64,000 nucleotides of DNA from Kluyvera sp047971185 (GTDB taxonomy: Bacteria; Pseudomonadota; Gammaproteobacteria; Enterobacterales; Enterobacteriaceae), in NCBI RefSeq assembly GCF_047971185.1, contig NZ_JBKDZH010000109.1, positions 14,862 to 78,861 of the forward strand, written 5' to 3'. Of this stretch, positions 16,025 through 23,545 are shown piece after piece. A program made the translations under genes and the position numbers. Below the pieces are notes generated by a model that did no database searches, was not told the origin of the DNA, and was given only the letters and a program-made list of their open reading frames with translations. How positions within the stretch are numbered: the stretch's first letter is position 1; every line of letters starts with the position of its first letter.

Positions 16025-16639
16025 ATGTTACGCCGACTGATTCAGCTTTATATCGGGTTAATTCTCTACGGCGTCTCGACCGCCGTGTACGTGCGCGCCA
16101 ATCTGGGGGCCGATCCGTGGAACGTTTTTCACCTTGGCGTCGCCGGGCTGGCGTCGCTGGATATTGGCATGGTGATGATCCTCACCGGCGCGGCGGTGCT
16201 GCTGCTGTGGATCCCGCTGCGCCAGCGCCCCGGGCTGGGGACCATCAGCAACGTGATTGTGCTGGGGCTGGCGGCGGACGCGACGCTGTCGCTGATGCCG
16301 CCGCTGGAGACGCTATGGGTACGCGCCGTGCTGCTGCTGCTGGCGGTGGTTCTCAACGCGCTGGCCACCGGAATGTACATCGGCGCGGGGTTTGGCGCGG
16401 GCCCGCGCGACGGGCTGATGACTGGCATTCACGCGCGGACCGGCTGGCCGATCCGGCGGATTCGCACCACTATTGAAATTTCGGTTCTGCTGATAGGTAT
16501 CGTGCTGGGCGGCGCGTTTGGCGTGGGGACCGTGCTGTACGCGCTGGCCATTGGCCCACTGATTCAGATTTGCCTGCCGTGGTTTCAACTGCCCCGCGCC
16601 GCGCCGCCGGTGCCGCTCCAGGCCGGGCAGCCCTCCTGA
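16025..16639 (+). CDS. yczE: YczE family inner-membrane protein
   Basis: 204 residues from ATG at 16025 (MLRRLIQLYIGLILYG); the 38 codons upstream in frame are low-quality and overlap yczR. Five or so hydrophobic helices and the motif GAGFGAGPRDGLM identify the YczE/YitT-like group. It lies divergent from yczR, which probably controls it. No biochemical function is established for the family. Confidence 0.82.
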   Translation: MLRRLIQLYIGLILYGVSTAVYVRANLGADPWNVFHLGVAGLASLDIGMVMILTGAAVLLLWIPLRQRPGLGTISNVIVLGLAADATLSLMPPLETLWVRAVLLLLAVVLNALATGMYIGAGFGAGPRDGLMTGIHARTGWPIRRIRTTIEISVLLIGIVLGGAFGVGTVLYALAIGPLIQICLPWFQLPRAAPPVPLQAGQPS

Positions 16640-16640
16640 G

Positions 16641-16673
16641 CAAAACGGCATCAGACCAGCGCGCTGATGCCGT
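16641..16673 (-). terminator. Terminator of rcnA
   Basis: A 10-bp inverted repeat (ACGGCATCAG/CTGATGCCGT, 9-nt loop) overlaps the rcnA stop. Read on the minus strand it is followed by TTTT. Confidence 0.6.
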
Positions 16674-17460
16674 GTGCCATCATGTACAGCCCGACCAGAA
16701 TAATCAGCGCGCCGGAAAACCACGGTGCTTTACGCGACAGTTCGCCAAACCCGCTCCAGCGTTTGCTGACGTGCTTGAGGCCGATGGCGGCAATTGCGCC
16801 GGACGCCACCAGCGTCAGCGCCAGCCCGACGCTGAAGCTCAATACCAGCGTGGCCCCCAGCGCAACGTGCTTGAGCTGCAGACAGATCAGCAGAATGGTG
16901 ATTGATGCCGGGCAGGGGATCAGGCCGCCGGTCAGGCCAAACAGCACGATCTGCCCGGTGGTGACGTCCTGACCTTTAAAGCGACGGTTGATCTCTTCGG
17001 CGTGGGCGCGCTGATGCGCATCCTGCCAGTCGGCATCGACCAGATTAGCGTGGGTGTGATGATGGTCATGATGGTGATGGTCATGATCGTGATGTTCATG
17101 ATGATGATCGTGCGCACCGTGCGACTCACGCCAGGTGCGCCACAGCATCCACAGGGCGATGGCAATAATGATTATCCCGGACAGCAGCTGAAACCACGGC
17201 TCGGCGGTTTGCGCGTCCCAGTCGCGGCCAAACCACATGCCCGCCATCGCGATAACCCAGACCACTACCGTGTGCGACAGCGTCGCCGCCAGCCCCAGCA
17301 GAACCGCCTGCTTTAACGTGCCGCGGATGGCGACGATAAAGGCCGCCATCATCGTTTTTGAGTGGCCCGGCTCCAGGCCGTGCAGCGCACCAAGCAGAAT
17401 GGCGCCGGGAATAAAGAACCAGGCATTGCCCTGTTGTAAGAGTGTGGTGAAGTCGGTCAT
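16651..17460 (-). CDS. rcnA: RcnA, nickel/cobalt efflux protein
   Basis: 269 residues. It has the NicO/RcnA architecture: HGLEPGHSKTM in the first helix region, a His-rich cytoplasmic or periplasmic loop near residues 115-140 (long run of H and D), and GGLIPCPASI in the second half. It exports Ni(II) and Co(II) across the inner membrane. It is divergent from rcnR, with two RcnR operators between. In E. coli K-12 the pair lies elsewhere on the chromosome, so its position here is clade-specific. Confidence 0.93.
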   Translation of the reverse strand: MTDFTTLLQQGNAWFFIPGAILLGALHGLEPGHSKTMMAAFIVAIRGTLKQAVLLGLAATLSHTVVVWVIAMAGMWFGRDWDAQTAEPWFQLLSGIIIIAIALWMLWRTWRESHGAHDHHHEHHDHDHHHHDHHHTHANLVDADWQDAHQRAHAEEINRRFKGQDVTTGQIVLFGLTGGLIPCPASITILLICLQLKHVALGATLVLSFSVGLALTLVASGAIAAIGLKHVSKRWSGFGELSRKAPWFSGALIILVGLYMMAHGISALV

Positions 17461-17496
17461 CGCGGTCAGGATCCTTGCAAAAAAGTGAATGCACTA

Positions 17497-17511
17497 TACT
17501 CCCTCCCAGTA
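17497..17511. promoter_or_regulatory. RcnR operator 1
   Basis: TACT-CCCTCCC-AGTA is the reverse-read form of the TACT-G6-N-AGTA operator type bound by RcnR, a G/C tract flanked by TACT and AGTA. It lies 37-51 bp upstream of rcnA. Confidence 0.85.
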
Positions 17512-17517
17512 GGTGTA

Positions 17518-17532
17518 TACTACCCCCAAGTA
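17518..17532. promoter_or_regulatory. RcnR operator 2
   Basis: TACT-ACCCCCA-AGTA repeats the operator layout 21 bp from the first, and is closer to rcnR. Two sites permit repression of both divergent genes until Ni or Co binds RcnR. Confidence 0.85.
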
Positions 17533-17594
17533 TAAAAATACGCAGCGCAGGCCGCCCGTGGTATGCTTGCGCGGTGTAAAGAAAGGATCCCGCA

Positions 17595-17867
17595 ATGTCA
17601 CATACCGTTCGCCACAAGAAGATGTTATTGACGCGCCTGAAGAAAATTCAGGGGCAGAGCGCCGCGCTGGAAAAAATGCTCAACCGCGACCACGAGTGCG
17701 CCGAGGTGTTACAACAGCTGGCGGCGATTCGCGGGGCGGTTAACGGCATGATGATGCAGGTGATTCAGGGTCATCTCACCGATCACGTGGTGAAAGAGCC
17801 CGAAGAGACGCAGCGTGAAGCCGATCTCGAGGTGGTGATGCAGGTGATCAAGTCCTATCTGAAGTAG
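17595..17867 (+). CDS. rcnR: RcnR, Ni/Co-responsive repressor
   Basis: 90 residues of the CsoR/RcnR all-helical family. The metal ligands expected for RcnR are present: His3 (MSH), Cys35 in DHECAE, and two histidines in QGHLTDHVV. It represses rcnA and itself. The 3' end overlaps the convergent pdeB stop region by 20 bp. Confidence 0.93.
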   Translation: MSHTVRHKKMLLTRLKKIQGQSAALEKMLNRDHECAEVLQQLAAIRGAVNGMMMQVIQGHLTDHVVKEPEETQREADLEVVMQVIKSYLK

Positions 17868-19425
17868 CGTGTTCCCGCAGATTGTTTTCCGCCCACAGAA
17901 TAAACGCCTCTTTGGGTAAGGCTTTGCTATAAAGCCAGCCTTGCCCAAACTGGACGCCGTGCTCGTGCAGCCACTGCGCCTGACACGGCGTTTCAATACC
18001 TTCCGCCACCACGTTCAGCTGTAGCGTTTTCGCCATCTCAATGATGTACGGCGTCACCTGCGCGTATTCCAGCGCGTCAACGAAGGATTTATCCAGCTTT
18101 AAGGTATCGACCTCCAGATCCTGGAGATAGCGCAGGCTGGAGTAGCCGGTGCCGAAATCATCGATATAAATGGCGTGCCCGGCCTGACGGTAGGCGGTAA
18201 TCGCCGGCAGCGTGGTTTTCGGGTCGGCAAAGCCGCGCTCGGTCAGCTCCAGCGCCACCTGCTGCGGCTGTACCTGCCAGACGCGCAGCTGCTGGTGCAG
18301 TAGGGTTTGCAGCACCACGGAATGAAAATCGGCGACCGACAGGTTAATGGATACGTGCAGCTCAGGGTGCAGGCTCAGCCATTTTCCCAGGTCACGAAAC
18401 ACCGTTTTCACTACGCTTTCGGTGAGGTCGGTAATCAGCCCGGACTGTTCGGCAAGGGGGATAAATATTTCCGGTGAGAGATAGCTGCCGTCCGGCTGCT
18501 TCCAGCGCGCCAGCGCCTCGCAGCCGACCACTTTTCCGTCGCTTATTGATACGATGGGTTGATAATAAACGGAAATATCGGCGTTATTCAGCGCGTCCTG
18601 CATTCGCTGGCGCGGCGATTGCAGCCGTTTGAGCACCCGCAAAATCAGCCAGCTGGCCAGCAGACTGAGCAGCATACCGACCGGCACCCAAATCATCAGC
18701 TGGTGGCGTAAACGCTCGGTCAGCGGCAGGGTGGAAGACCAGGTCATGATCGCGACCTGCAGGTCAGGGAACTGGCGCACGGTGTAGACGGTGTTGTTGT
18801 GGGTCAACGACTCCAGGTGCTCCTGTTTGATGCGTTGCCAGGCCTGATGATCCAGCGCCGCGCTGCTGGCGAGCACGCGGTTGTTGTGCGTGCTGATCAG
18901 CGCCACCTGGGTAGCCGAGTTGGAAAAGGGAATGACGTCGATAAACGAGATGGGGTCAATAATCACCATGTGGCGATCGGATGCGAAGGCTGCCATCGAA
19001 CGGCGGATGCCTAAATCGTTATATTCGGTATACCAGGCACGGTATCCCGTGGGAATAATCCGGTCTGGTTGGGGAAAGGTAAAGTCGCGGCCGTTACTTT
19101 CCAGCGAGGAACATTTGACGGTGAGCCCGTCGAGGTACAGGACTTCCTGAATATAGCGCCAGGAGTAGGCGAGGCGACGCATTGCCTGCAGGTGCTCTGC
19201 GCCGCATCCGAACTCTTTCAGCGAGTCCATCTCCCGCAGCGCGCCTCTGGCCTGGTCCATCACCTGTTCCGTGCGCATAAATACACGGGAGGCGTAGGCC
19301 TCCTGCTCATCAATAAACTGATTGTGCGCTTCACGCTGGGCGAGCCAGATACTGAGCAGTATCGGCAGAAAAATGGCCACGATAAGCACGCCGGTTATCA
19401 GACCGACCAGATGTCGAGTTGTCAC
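17848..19425 (-). CDS. pdeB: PdeB (YlaB), CSS-domain c-di-GMP phosphodiesterase
   Basis: 525 residues. An N-terminal membrane helix, a periplasmic CSS domain (VKCSSLE, redox-sensitive Cys pair type) and a second helix (VPVGMLLSLLASWLIL, ~245) precede a cytoplasmic EAL domain. The EAL signature is CEALARW, and the metal and loop motifs ELTERG, DDFGTGYSS and KLDKSF are all intact. It should therefore hydrolyse c-di-GMP. It is the first E. coli landmark after ffs, where ybaA would be expected but is replaced. Confidence 0.9.
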   Translation of the reverse strand: MTTRHLVGLITGVLIVAIFLPILLSIWLAQREAHNQFIDEQEAYASRVFMRTEQVMDQARGALREMDSLKEFGCGAEHLQAMRRLAYSWRYIQEVLYLDGLTVKCSSLESNGRDFTFPQPDRIIPTGYRAWYTEYNDLGIRRSMAAFASDRHMVIIDPISFIDVIPFSNSATQVALISTHNNRVLASSAALDHQAWQRIKQEHLESLTHNNTVYTVRQFPDLQVAIMTWSSTLPLTERLRHQLMIWVPVGMLLSLLASWLILRVLKRLQSPRQRMQDALNNADISVYYQPIVSISDGKVVGCEALARWKQPDGSYLSPEIFIPLAEQSGLITDLTESVVKTVFRDLGKWLSLHPELHVSINLSVADFHSVVLQTLLHQQLRVWQVQPQQVALELTERGFADPKTTLPAITAYRQAGHAIYIDDFGTGYSSLRYLQDLEVDTLKLDKSFVDALEYAQVTPYIIEMAKTLQLNVVAEGIETPCQAQWLHEHGVQFGQGWLYSKALPKEAFILWAENNLREHATSDRT

Positions 19426-19520
19426 TGCCAGTCCTTATCCTGGGCTAATTACAGCAAGTATACCTGACAATCCATGCGCTTATTATGCGAAATCGCTTCG
19501 TTTGCCCGATTGGTGGGCTG

Positions 19521-20192
19521 TTAGCGCCGATGCGCCAGCGAACGGACCAGTCGATCGCCCCCCATCTGCACGCCCTGTACCATCAGCACCAGAATCAGCA
19601 CCGTGCCGACCATAATCTGATCGTTAAATCGCTGATAGCCGTAGCGAATGGCTAAATCGCCCAGCCCGCCGCCGCCGATAACGCCGGCCATGGAGGAGAA
19701 GCCTATCAGCATCACGATCGTTAAGGTCGTCGCGGCCAGCAGTGCGGGCAGAGCTTCCGGCAGCAGCGCTTTGGCGATGACGTGCCAGGCGCTGCCGCCC
19801 ATCGACAGCACCGCCTCAATTCGCCCGTAATCCACTTCATCCAGCGCGCTTTCGGTCAGGCGGGCGAAGAAGGGAAACGCGCCGATAGTGATGGGCACGA
19901 TGGCGGCGGTGCTGCCGAGGGTGGTGCCCACCAGCAGGCGGGTGAAGGGGATCAGCGCAATCAACAGCACAATAAACGGCAGCGAGCGCCCGGTGTTGAT
20001 GATGGCCCCCAGCACGGCGTTTAGACGCGGCATGGGCACCAGCCCCTGGCGGCGCGAGATAAACAGCAGCACGCCTAGCGGCAGACCGATCAATACGGTA
20101 AACAGCGCCGCCAGGCCGACCATATACAGCGTCTCCAGCGTACCGTTGACCAGCAGCGGCCATAAATCTTCCCAGCTCATGCGACTATGCAT
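19521..20192 (-). CDS. MetI-type ABC permease
   Basis: 223 residues, close in length to E. coli MetI (217). Five membrane segments and the permease loop VLSMGGSAWHVIAKALLPEALPAL (EAA-like) identify a methionine-uptake-transporter permease. It overlaps the ATPase gene by 16 bp and is the last gene of the oxygenase operon. Substrate could be methionine, a methionine derivative or another sulfur compound. This differs from the housekeeping metNIQ, which lies elsewhere in E. coli. Confidence 0.82.
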   Translation of the reverse strand: MHSRMSWEDLWPLLVNGTLETLYMVGLAALFTVLIGLPLGVLLFISRRQGLVPMPRLNAVLGAIINTGRSLPFIVLLIALIPFTRLLVGTTLGSTAAIVPITIGAFPFFARLTESALDEVDYGRIEAVLSMGGSAWHVIAKALLPEALPALLAATTLTIVMLIGFSSMAGVIGGGGLGDLAIRYGYQRFNDQIMVGTVLILVLMVQGVQMGGDRLVRSLAHRR

Positions 20193-20968
20193 AATTGCCT
20201 CCTGTCCAGACCGTGACGCGCGAGGAACCGGCGCTCTTCGTCGCCGTCACCCAGTAAAATATCCCGCAGGCGCGACCAGGGAGAGGCGAGCAGGTCGGCG
20301 ATTTTGCCGCTCTCCTGCAGCTCGCCGCCTTCCAGCAGCGCCGCGTGATCGCACAGATTTTTCACCACCTCCAGCTGGTGGGTGATGAGCACAATCGTCA
20401 GCCCGAGCTGTTGGTTAATGGTCTCCAGCAGCGCCAGCACGCTGGCGGTGGTTTCGGCGTCGAGCGCGCTGGTGGCTTCATCGCACAGCAGCACATCCGG
20501 TTCCGCCGCCAGCGCGCGGGCGATGCCGACGCGCTGCTTTTGGCCGCCGGATAGCTGGGATGGGAAGGCATCGGCTTTGTCGCTCAGCCCCACCAGCGCC
20601 AGCAGCTCTGCGACGCGCGCTTGCCGCAGCGCCTTTGCAACGCCCGCAATCTCCAGCGGCACTGCGACGTTATCCGCAACGCTGCGGGCGTGCAGCAGGT
20701 TGAAGTGCTGAAAAATCATGCCGGTTCGCAGACGATGGGCGCGAAGCTGTGCCTTGTCGTACTGGGCGATATCTTCGCCGTTGAACAGGATGCGGCCCGC
20801 GCTGGGCCGCTCCAGGAGGTTCAGACAGCGGATCAGGGTACTTTTTCCCGCGCCGCTGCGCCCGAGTATCCCGTAAATCGCCCCTTTCGGAACGTTAAAC
20901 GACACGTTGTTGAGTGCCGGTTGGCCGCCTCCGGCATACTGCTTGCTCAGCCCTTCAATGACGATCAT
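20177..20968 (-). CDS. MetN-type ABC ATPase lacking the C-terminal NIL domain
   Basis: 263 residues with Walker A GRSGAGKS, Q-loop FQHFNLL, signature LSGGQKQR, Walker B VLLCDEATSALD and H-loop ITHQLEVV. E. coli MetN is about 343 residues because of a C-terminal ACT/NIL domain that binds methionine and inhibits transport. Here the protein ends about 80 residues earlier, so that feedback is missing. The start overlaps the binding-protein stop (ATGA). Confidence 0.85.
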   Translation of the reverse strand: MIVIEGLSKQYAGGGQPALNNVSFNVPKGAIYGILGRSGAGKSTLIRCLNLLERPSAGRILFNGEDIAQYDKAQLRAHRLRTGMIFQHFNLLHARSVADNVAVPLEIAGVAKALRQARVAELLALVGLSDKADAFPSQLSGGQKQRVGIARALAAEPDVLLCDEATSALDAETTASVLALLETINQQLGLTIVLITHQLEVVKNLCDHAALLEGGELQESGKIADLLASPWSRLRDILLGDGDEERRFLARHGLDRRQLCIVA

Positions 20969-21771
20969 GACTGCGGCGCGCTAACCGGGATCACCGAGCC
21001 GTTGTAGCGCTGGCGAATAAACTCCGCCACCTGCGGCGAGGTCAGATCTTTGGCCAGCTCTTTGACACGCGGATCGTTTGCCAGCTGCGGGTTTGTCACC
21101 AGAATATTGGCATACGGGTTATGCTCCGCGCTCTCCAGCCCCAGCGCGTCTTTCGATGGCGTCAGCCCGGCTTCCAGCGCGTAGTTGCCGTTGATCACCG
21201 CCAGGTCGACATCATCCAGCGAGCGCGGGATCTGCGGCGATTCCACTTCGAGAATTTTCAGCTTATGCGGATTCTCAACGATATCTTTTGGCGTCGCCAG
21301 CGTGGTGGCCGGGTCGGTAAATTTGGCCGCCAGTTTAATCAGCCCTTTGCTTTGCAGCAGGAACAGGGCGCGGCTCAGGTTGGTGGTGTTGTTTGGCACC
21401 GCCACGGTTGCGCCTTCCGGCAGCGACTGGAGATCCTTATGTTTGTGCGAGTAGATGCCCAGCGGCTCAATATGCACGGTCGCGGCGACGGCAAAGGTTT
21501 TACCCAGCGCTTTTTCCTGATCTTTCAGATACGGCACGTGCTGGAAGTAGTTGGCGTCCACGTCGCCGTTGGCCAGCAGTTCGTTGGCGTTGACGCCGCT
21601 GGTCAGCTCGACGATTTTCAGATCCAGCTTCGTATCCTGTTTCTTAATAAAGTTGAGAATTTCCGCGTGCGGAACCGGGTCGGCGGCGATGCGCAGCGGT
21701 TCGGCGGAGGCGCTCCAGGCCAGAGAAAGAGACAGTGCAACTCCTGCCAGTTTGAATGCGGCATGTTTCAT
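20965..21771 (-). CDS. MetQ/NlpA-family substrate-binding protein
   Basis: 268 residues from MKHAAFKLAGVAL; the 11 upstream codons of the frame are rejected because the signal peptide begins here. The signal peptide ends ASA-EPL without a lipobox Cys, so the mature protein is predicted soluble in the periplasm, unlike lipidated MetQ/NlpA. Family motifs include ADPVPHAEIL, LTSGVNANELLANGDVDANYFQH and NTTNLSRAL. It sits 25 bp after the oxygenase gene. The ligand is unknown and could be a methionine-like or other organosulfur compound. Confidence 0.85.
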   Translation of the reverse strand: MKHAAFKLAGVALSLSLAWSASAEPLRIAADPVPHAEILNFIKKQDTKLDLKIVELTSGVNANELLANGDVDANYFQHVPYLKDQEKALGKTFAVAATVHIEPLGIYSHKHKDLQSLPEGATVAVPNNTTNLSRALFLLQSKGLIKLAAKFTDPATTLATPKDIVENPHKLKILEVESPQIPRSLDDVDLAVINGNYALEAGLTPSKDALGLESAEHNPYANILVTNPQLANDPRVKELAKDLTSPQVAEFIRQRYNGSVIPVSAPQS

Positions 21772-21796
21772 GGCGTGTTTCCTTATTGTTGTGTTA

Positions 21797-22828
21797 TCAG
21801 GCAATCAGTTGTTCGCTGCGGGCGCGCAGCACGTCACGGTAATAGCGTTCCGCCACGTCCGGGTGGGATCGCAGGCGGCCTTTCAGGTAGTTCCAGCCCA
21901 CGTCCCGTAACAGCGGGTTCTGCGGATCGCTCTGCGGCCCGCTCGCTTCCCGGGCCAGCGCCTCCGGCAGCGAGTAAACCGGCACCACGGCGTCCAGCTG
22001 AGCGCCGAGGAAGAAGGCGATCGACAGACGCTGCTTGTTGGCCGGCGGCGTGACCACGCGATGGACGGTGGCGCGCAGATAGCCGTTGGTCGCCAGCTCC
22101 AGCAGTTCGCCAATATTCACCACAAAGCTGCCGGGCAGCGGCGCGGCGTCGATCCACTGACCTTCGCTGACCTCTACCTGCAGGCCCTTCTGGTCGTCCT
22201 GCAGCAGGAAGCTCAGGAAGCCGGAATCTTTATGTGCGCCAACTCCCTGGGTGCTGTTCTGCGTCTCCTGCTGGCCCGGATAGCGGATCAGTTTGATATG
22301 TTCATTCGGTTTCTCACCGTACAGCGTATCGAACGCTTCGGCCGGCAGCTGGAGCGCCTCAGCAAAGGCGCGCAGCAGCGTCATCGCCATCCCGGTCATT
22401 GCCCGCTGCCACTGCAGCAGAACCGGGCGCAGCGAGGGTAACGCCTCCGGCCACAGGTTGGGGCCCTGTAATTGCAGCCAGCGCGGGTCGTGTTCACGTA
22501 GGGTAATGGCCTGCCGTTCGGCGCCAATATCAAACTGTTCGCGCCAGTCCGGCTGTCCGCGGGTCAGTTCGGCGGCGCTGCGGTTGTAGCCGCGAAAATG
22601 CGGGGAGTGAATCATCGCCACCTGCTGTTTTTGCTCGTCGGACAGGGCGAAAAAGCGGCGGGATTCTGACTGTAACGACTGCTGCAGGGCGTCGTTAATG
22701 CCATGGTCGGTCAGATAGAAAAAGCCAACGTCGCGCGCGGCGTGGCGCAGCTGTTGCAGAAACTCGGCGCGTTCAGAAGGCTGGTGGTAGCGTGCCAGGC
22801 TGAGGATCGGCAGGGTGGTCAGACTCAT
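21797..22828 (-). CDS. 2-oxoglutarate/Fe(II) oxygenase (isopenicillin N synthase family)
   Basis: 343 residues from MSLTTLPILSLARYH, behind GGAGAA; the longer in-frame start is unlikely because its extra 67 residues read through the leader. The iron facial triad is seen as HKD in GAHKDSGFLS plus His in RATVHRVVTPP, and RLSIAFF supplies the RxS 2-oxoglutarate site. The N-terminal DIOX_N segment (RHAARDVGFFYLTDHGI) is present. It heads an operon with a MetQNI-like importer. This resembles TauD with TauABC, so it may release sulfur from or modify an imported compound. The substrate is unproven. Confidence 0.8.
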   Translation of the reverse strand: MSLTTLPILSLARYHQPSERAEFLQQLRHAARDVGFFYLTDHGINDALQQSLQSESRRFFALSDEQKQQVAMIHSPHFRGYNRSAAELTRGQPDWREQFDIGAERQAITLREHDPRWLQLQGPNLWPEALPSLRPVLLQWQRAMTGMAMTLLRAFAEALQLPAEAFDTLYGEKPNEHIKLIRYPGQQETQNSTQGVGAHKDSGFLSFLLQDDQKGLQVEVSEGQWIDAAPLPGSFVVNIGELLELATNGYLRATVHRVVTPPANKQRLSIAFFLGAQLDAVVPVYSLPEALAREASGPQSDPQNPLLRDVGWNYLKGRLRSHPDVAERYYRDVLRARSEQLIA

Positions 22829-22904
22829 CGTGTTCTCCGTTGTGCAGATTAATGCCGTGGTATTCGGGTGGGGCAAATGCGGGATGACAACAACAGCGCT
22901 GCAT
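22773..22904 (-). CDS. Poly-cysteine leader peptide overlapping the oxygenase start
   Basis: A 43-codon ORF starts at ATG 22902-22904, eight bases after a strong AGGAG, and begins MQRCCCHPAF with three consecutive TGT codons. It ends at TGA 22773-22775, inside the oxygenase gene in another frame, so it overlaps the true oxygenase start by 56 bp. The GTTGT of the Cys codons can pair with ACAAC just before the oxygenase Shine-Dalgarno. This suggests translational control by cysteine supply, as in poly-Cys upstream ORFs known from actinobacteria. Function is inferred from layout. Confidence 0.6.
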   Translation of the reverse strand: MQRCCCHPAFAPPEYHGINLHNGEHDESDHPADPQPGTLPPAF

Positions 22905-22960
22905 GGGATATCTCCTGAGGGTTGATAACCACAGACTGCCTGATGGCGGAGGGGGCGACC

Positions 22961-22972
22961 AATAACGTTATT
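22961..22972. promoter_or_regulatory. Palindrome in the oxygenase-operon promoter region
   Basis: AATAACGTTATT is a perfect 12-bp palindrome 57 bp upstream of the leader-peptide ATG, in an AT-rich patch. It is a plausible operator. The cognate regulator cannot be named from sequence. Confidence 0.35.
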
Positions 22973-23112
22973 TTCTAATTTATGACGGCGTGGGGGTCTG
23001 AGCTTTTGCGAAATATTGCTAAAGCGCACGGCACAAGGCGCTATTGCACTATGCGATTCCCGCAGTAATGCCAGGGTTGCAATTATTTTTCTGACGGCGT
23101 ATGGTAATTGTT

Positions 23113-23124
23113 ATGTTATAACAT
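23113..23124. promoter_or_regulatory. Zur-type box upstream of rpmE2-rpmJ2
   Basis: ATGTTATAACAT is a perfect palindrome matching the core of enterobacterial Zur boxes (TGTTATANNATAACA type). It lies 18 bp before the rpmE2 ATG. Zur would release these zinc-free ribosomal paralogs under zinc starvation. Confidence 0.75.
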
Positions 23125-23141
23125 ATTAAGTAGAGGGCCAG

Positions 23142-23405
23142 ATGAAAGCGAATATCCATCCCCATTACCGCACCGTGGTATTCCACGATACCAGCGCCAA
23201 TGAGTACTTTAAGGTCGGTTCCACGATCAAAACGGACCGGGAAATTGAGCTGGAAGGTGTGACATATCCTTATGTCACAATTGATGTTTCCTCCAAATCG
23301 CACCCGTACTACACCGGGAAGCAGCGTAGCGTTTCCGCCGAGGGCAGCGTCGCGCGCTTTACCCAGCGCTTTGGCCGTTTTGTTGATGTGAAAAGAGGTT
23401 CATGA
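23142..23405 (+). CDS. rpmE2: Ribosomal protein L31 type B (zinc-independent)
   Basis: 87 residues, homologous to E. coli YkgM. The L31 fold is recognised from MKANIHPHYRTVVFHDTSANEYF and SSKSHPYYTGKQ. There is no Cys at all, so this is the C-minus form that replaces zinc-binding L31 when zinc is short. Start follows AGAGGG. The stop overlaps the rpmJ2 start by one base. A Zur-type palindrome sits upstream. Confidence 0.95.
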   Translation: MKANIHPHYRTVVFHDTSANEYFKVGSTIKTDREIELEGVTYPYVTIDVSSKSHPYYTGKQRSVSAEGSVARFTQRFGRFVDVKRGS

Positions 23406-23545
23406 TGCAGGTACTTAACTCATTGCGTAGCGCTAAACAGCGTCACCCGGACTGCCAGATCGTCAAACGCAAAGGGCGTCTTTACGTTATCTGCAAATCC
23501 AACCCCCGCTTTAAAGCCGTGCAGGGGCGTAAGAAACGTCGTTAA
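23405..23545 (+). CDS. rpmJ2: Ribosomal protein L36 type B (zinc-independent)
   Basis: 46 residues (MQVLNSLRSAKQRHPDCQIV to QGRKKRR), the YkgO-type paralog of L36, lacking the four zinc ligands of canonical L36. It is translationally coupled to rpmE2 (TGATG overlap); an ATG one codon earlier is also possible. The 3' end overlaps the stop of the convergent GNAT gene by four bases. Confidence 0.95.
   Translation: MQVLNSLRSAKQRHPDCQIVKRKGRLYVICKSNPRFKAVQGRKKRR

Noticed and set aside
17034..17115. Repetitive CAT/ATG-rich tract that could look like a short tandem repeat or CRISPR
   Set aside because: It encodes the His-rich metal loop of RcnA; unit spacing is irregular and there are no spacers.
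21121..22053. 310-codon plus-strand frame across the binding-protein and oxygenase genes
   Set aside because: Shadow of two better supported genes; no plausible start signal.
22829..23029. N-terminal 67-residue extension of the oxygenase
   Set aside because: Reads through the leader region without family similarity, and GGAGAA precedes the downstream ATG.
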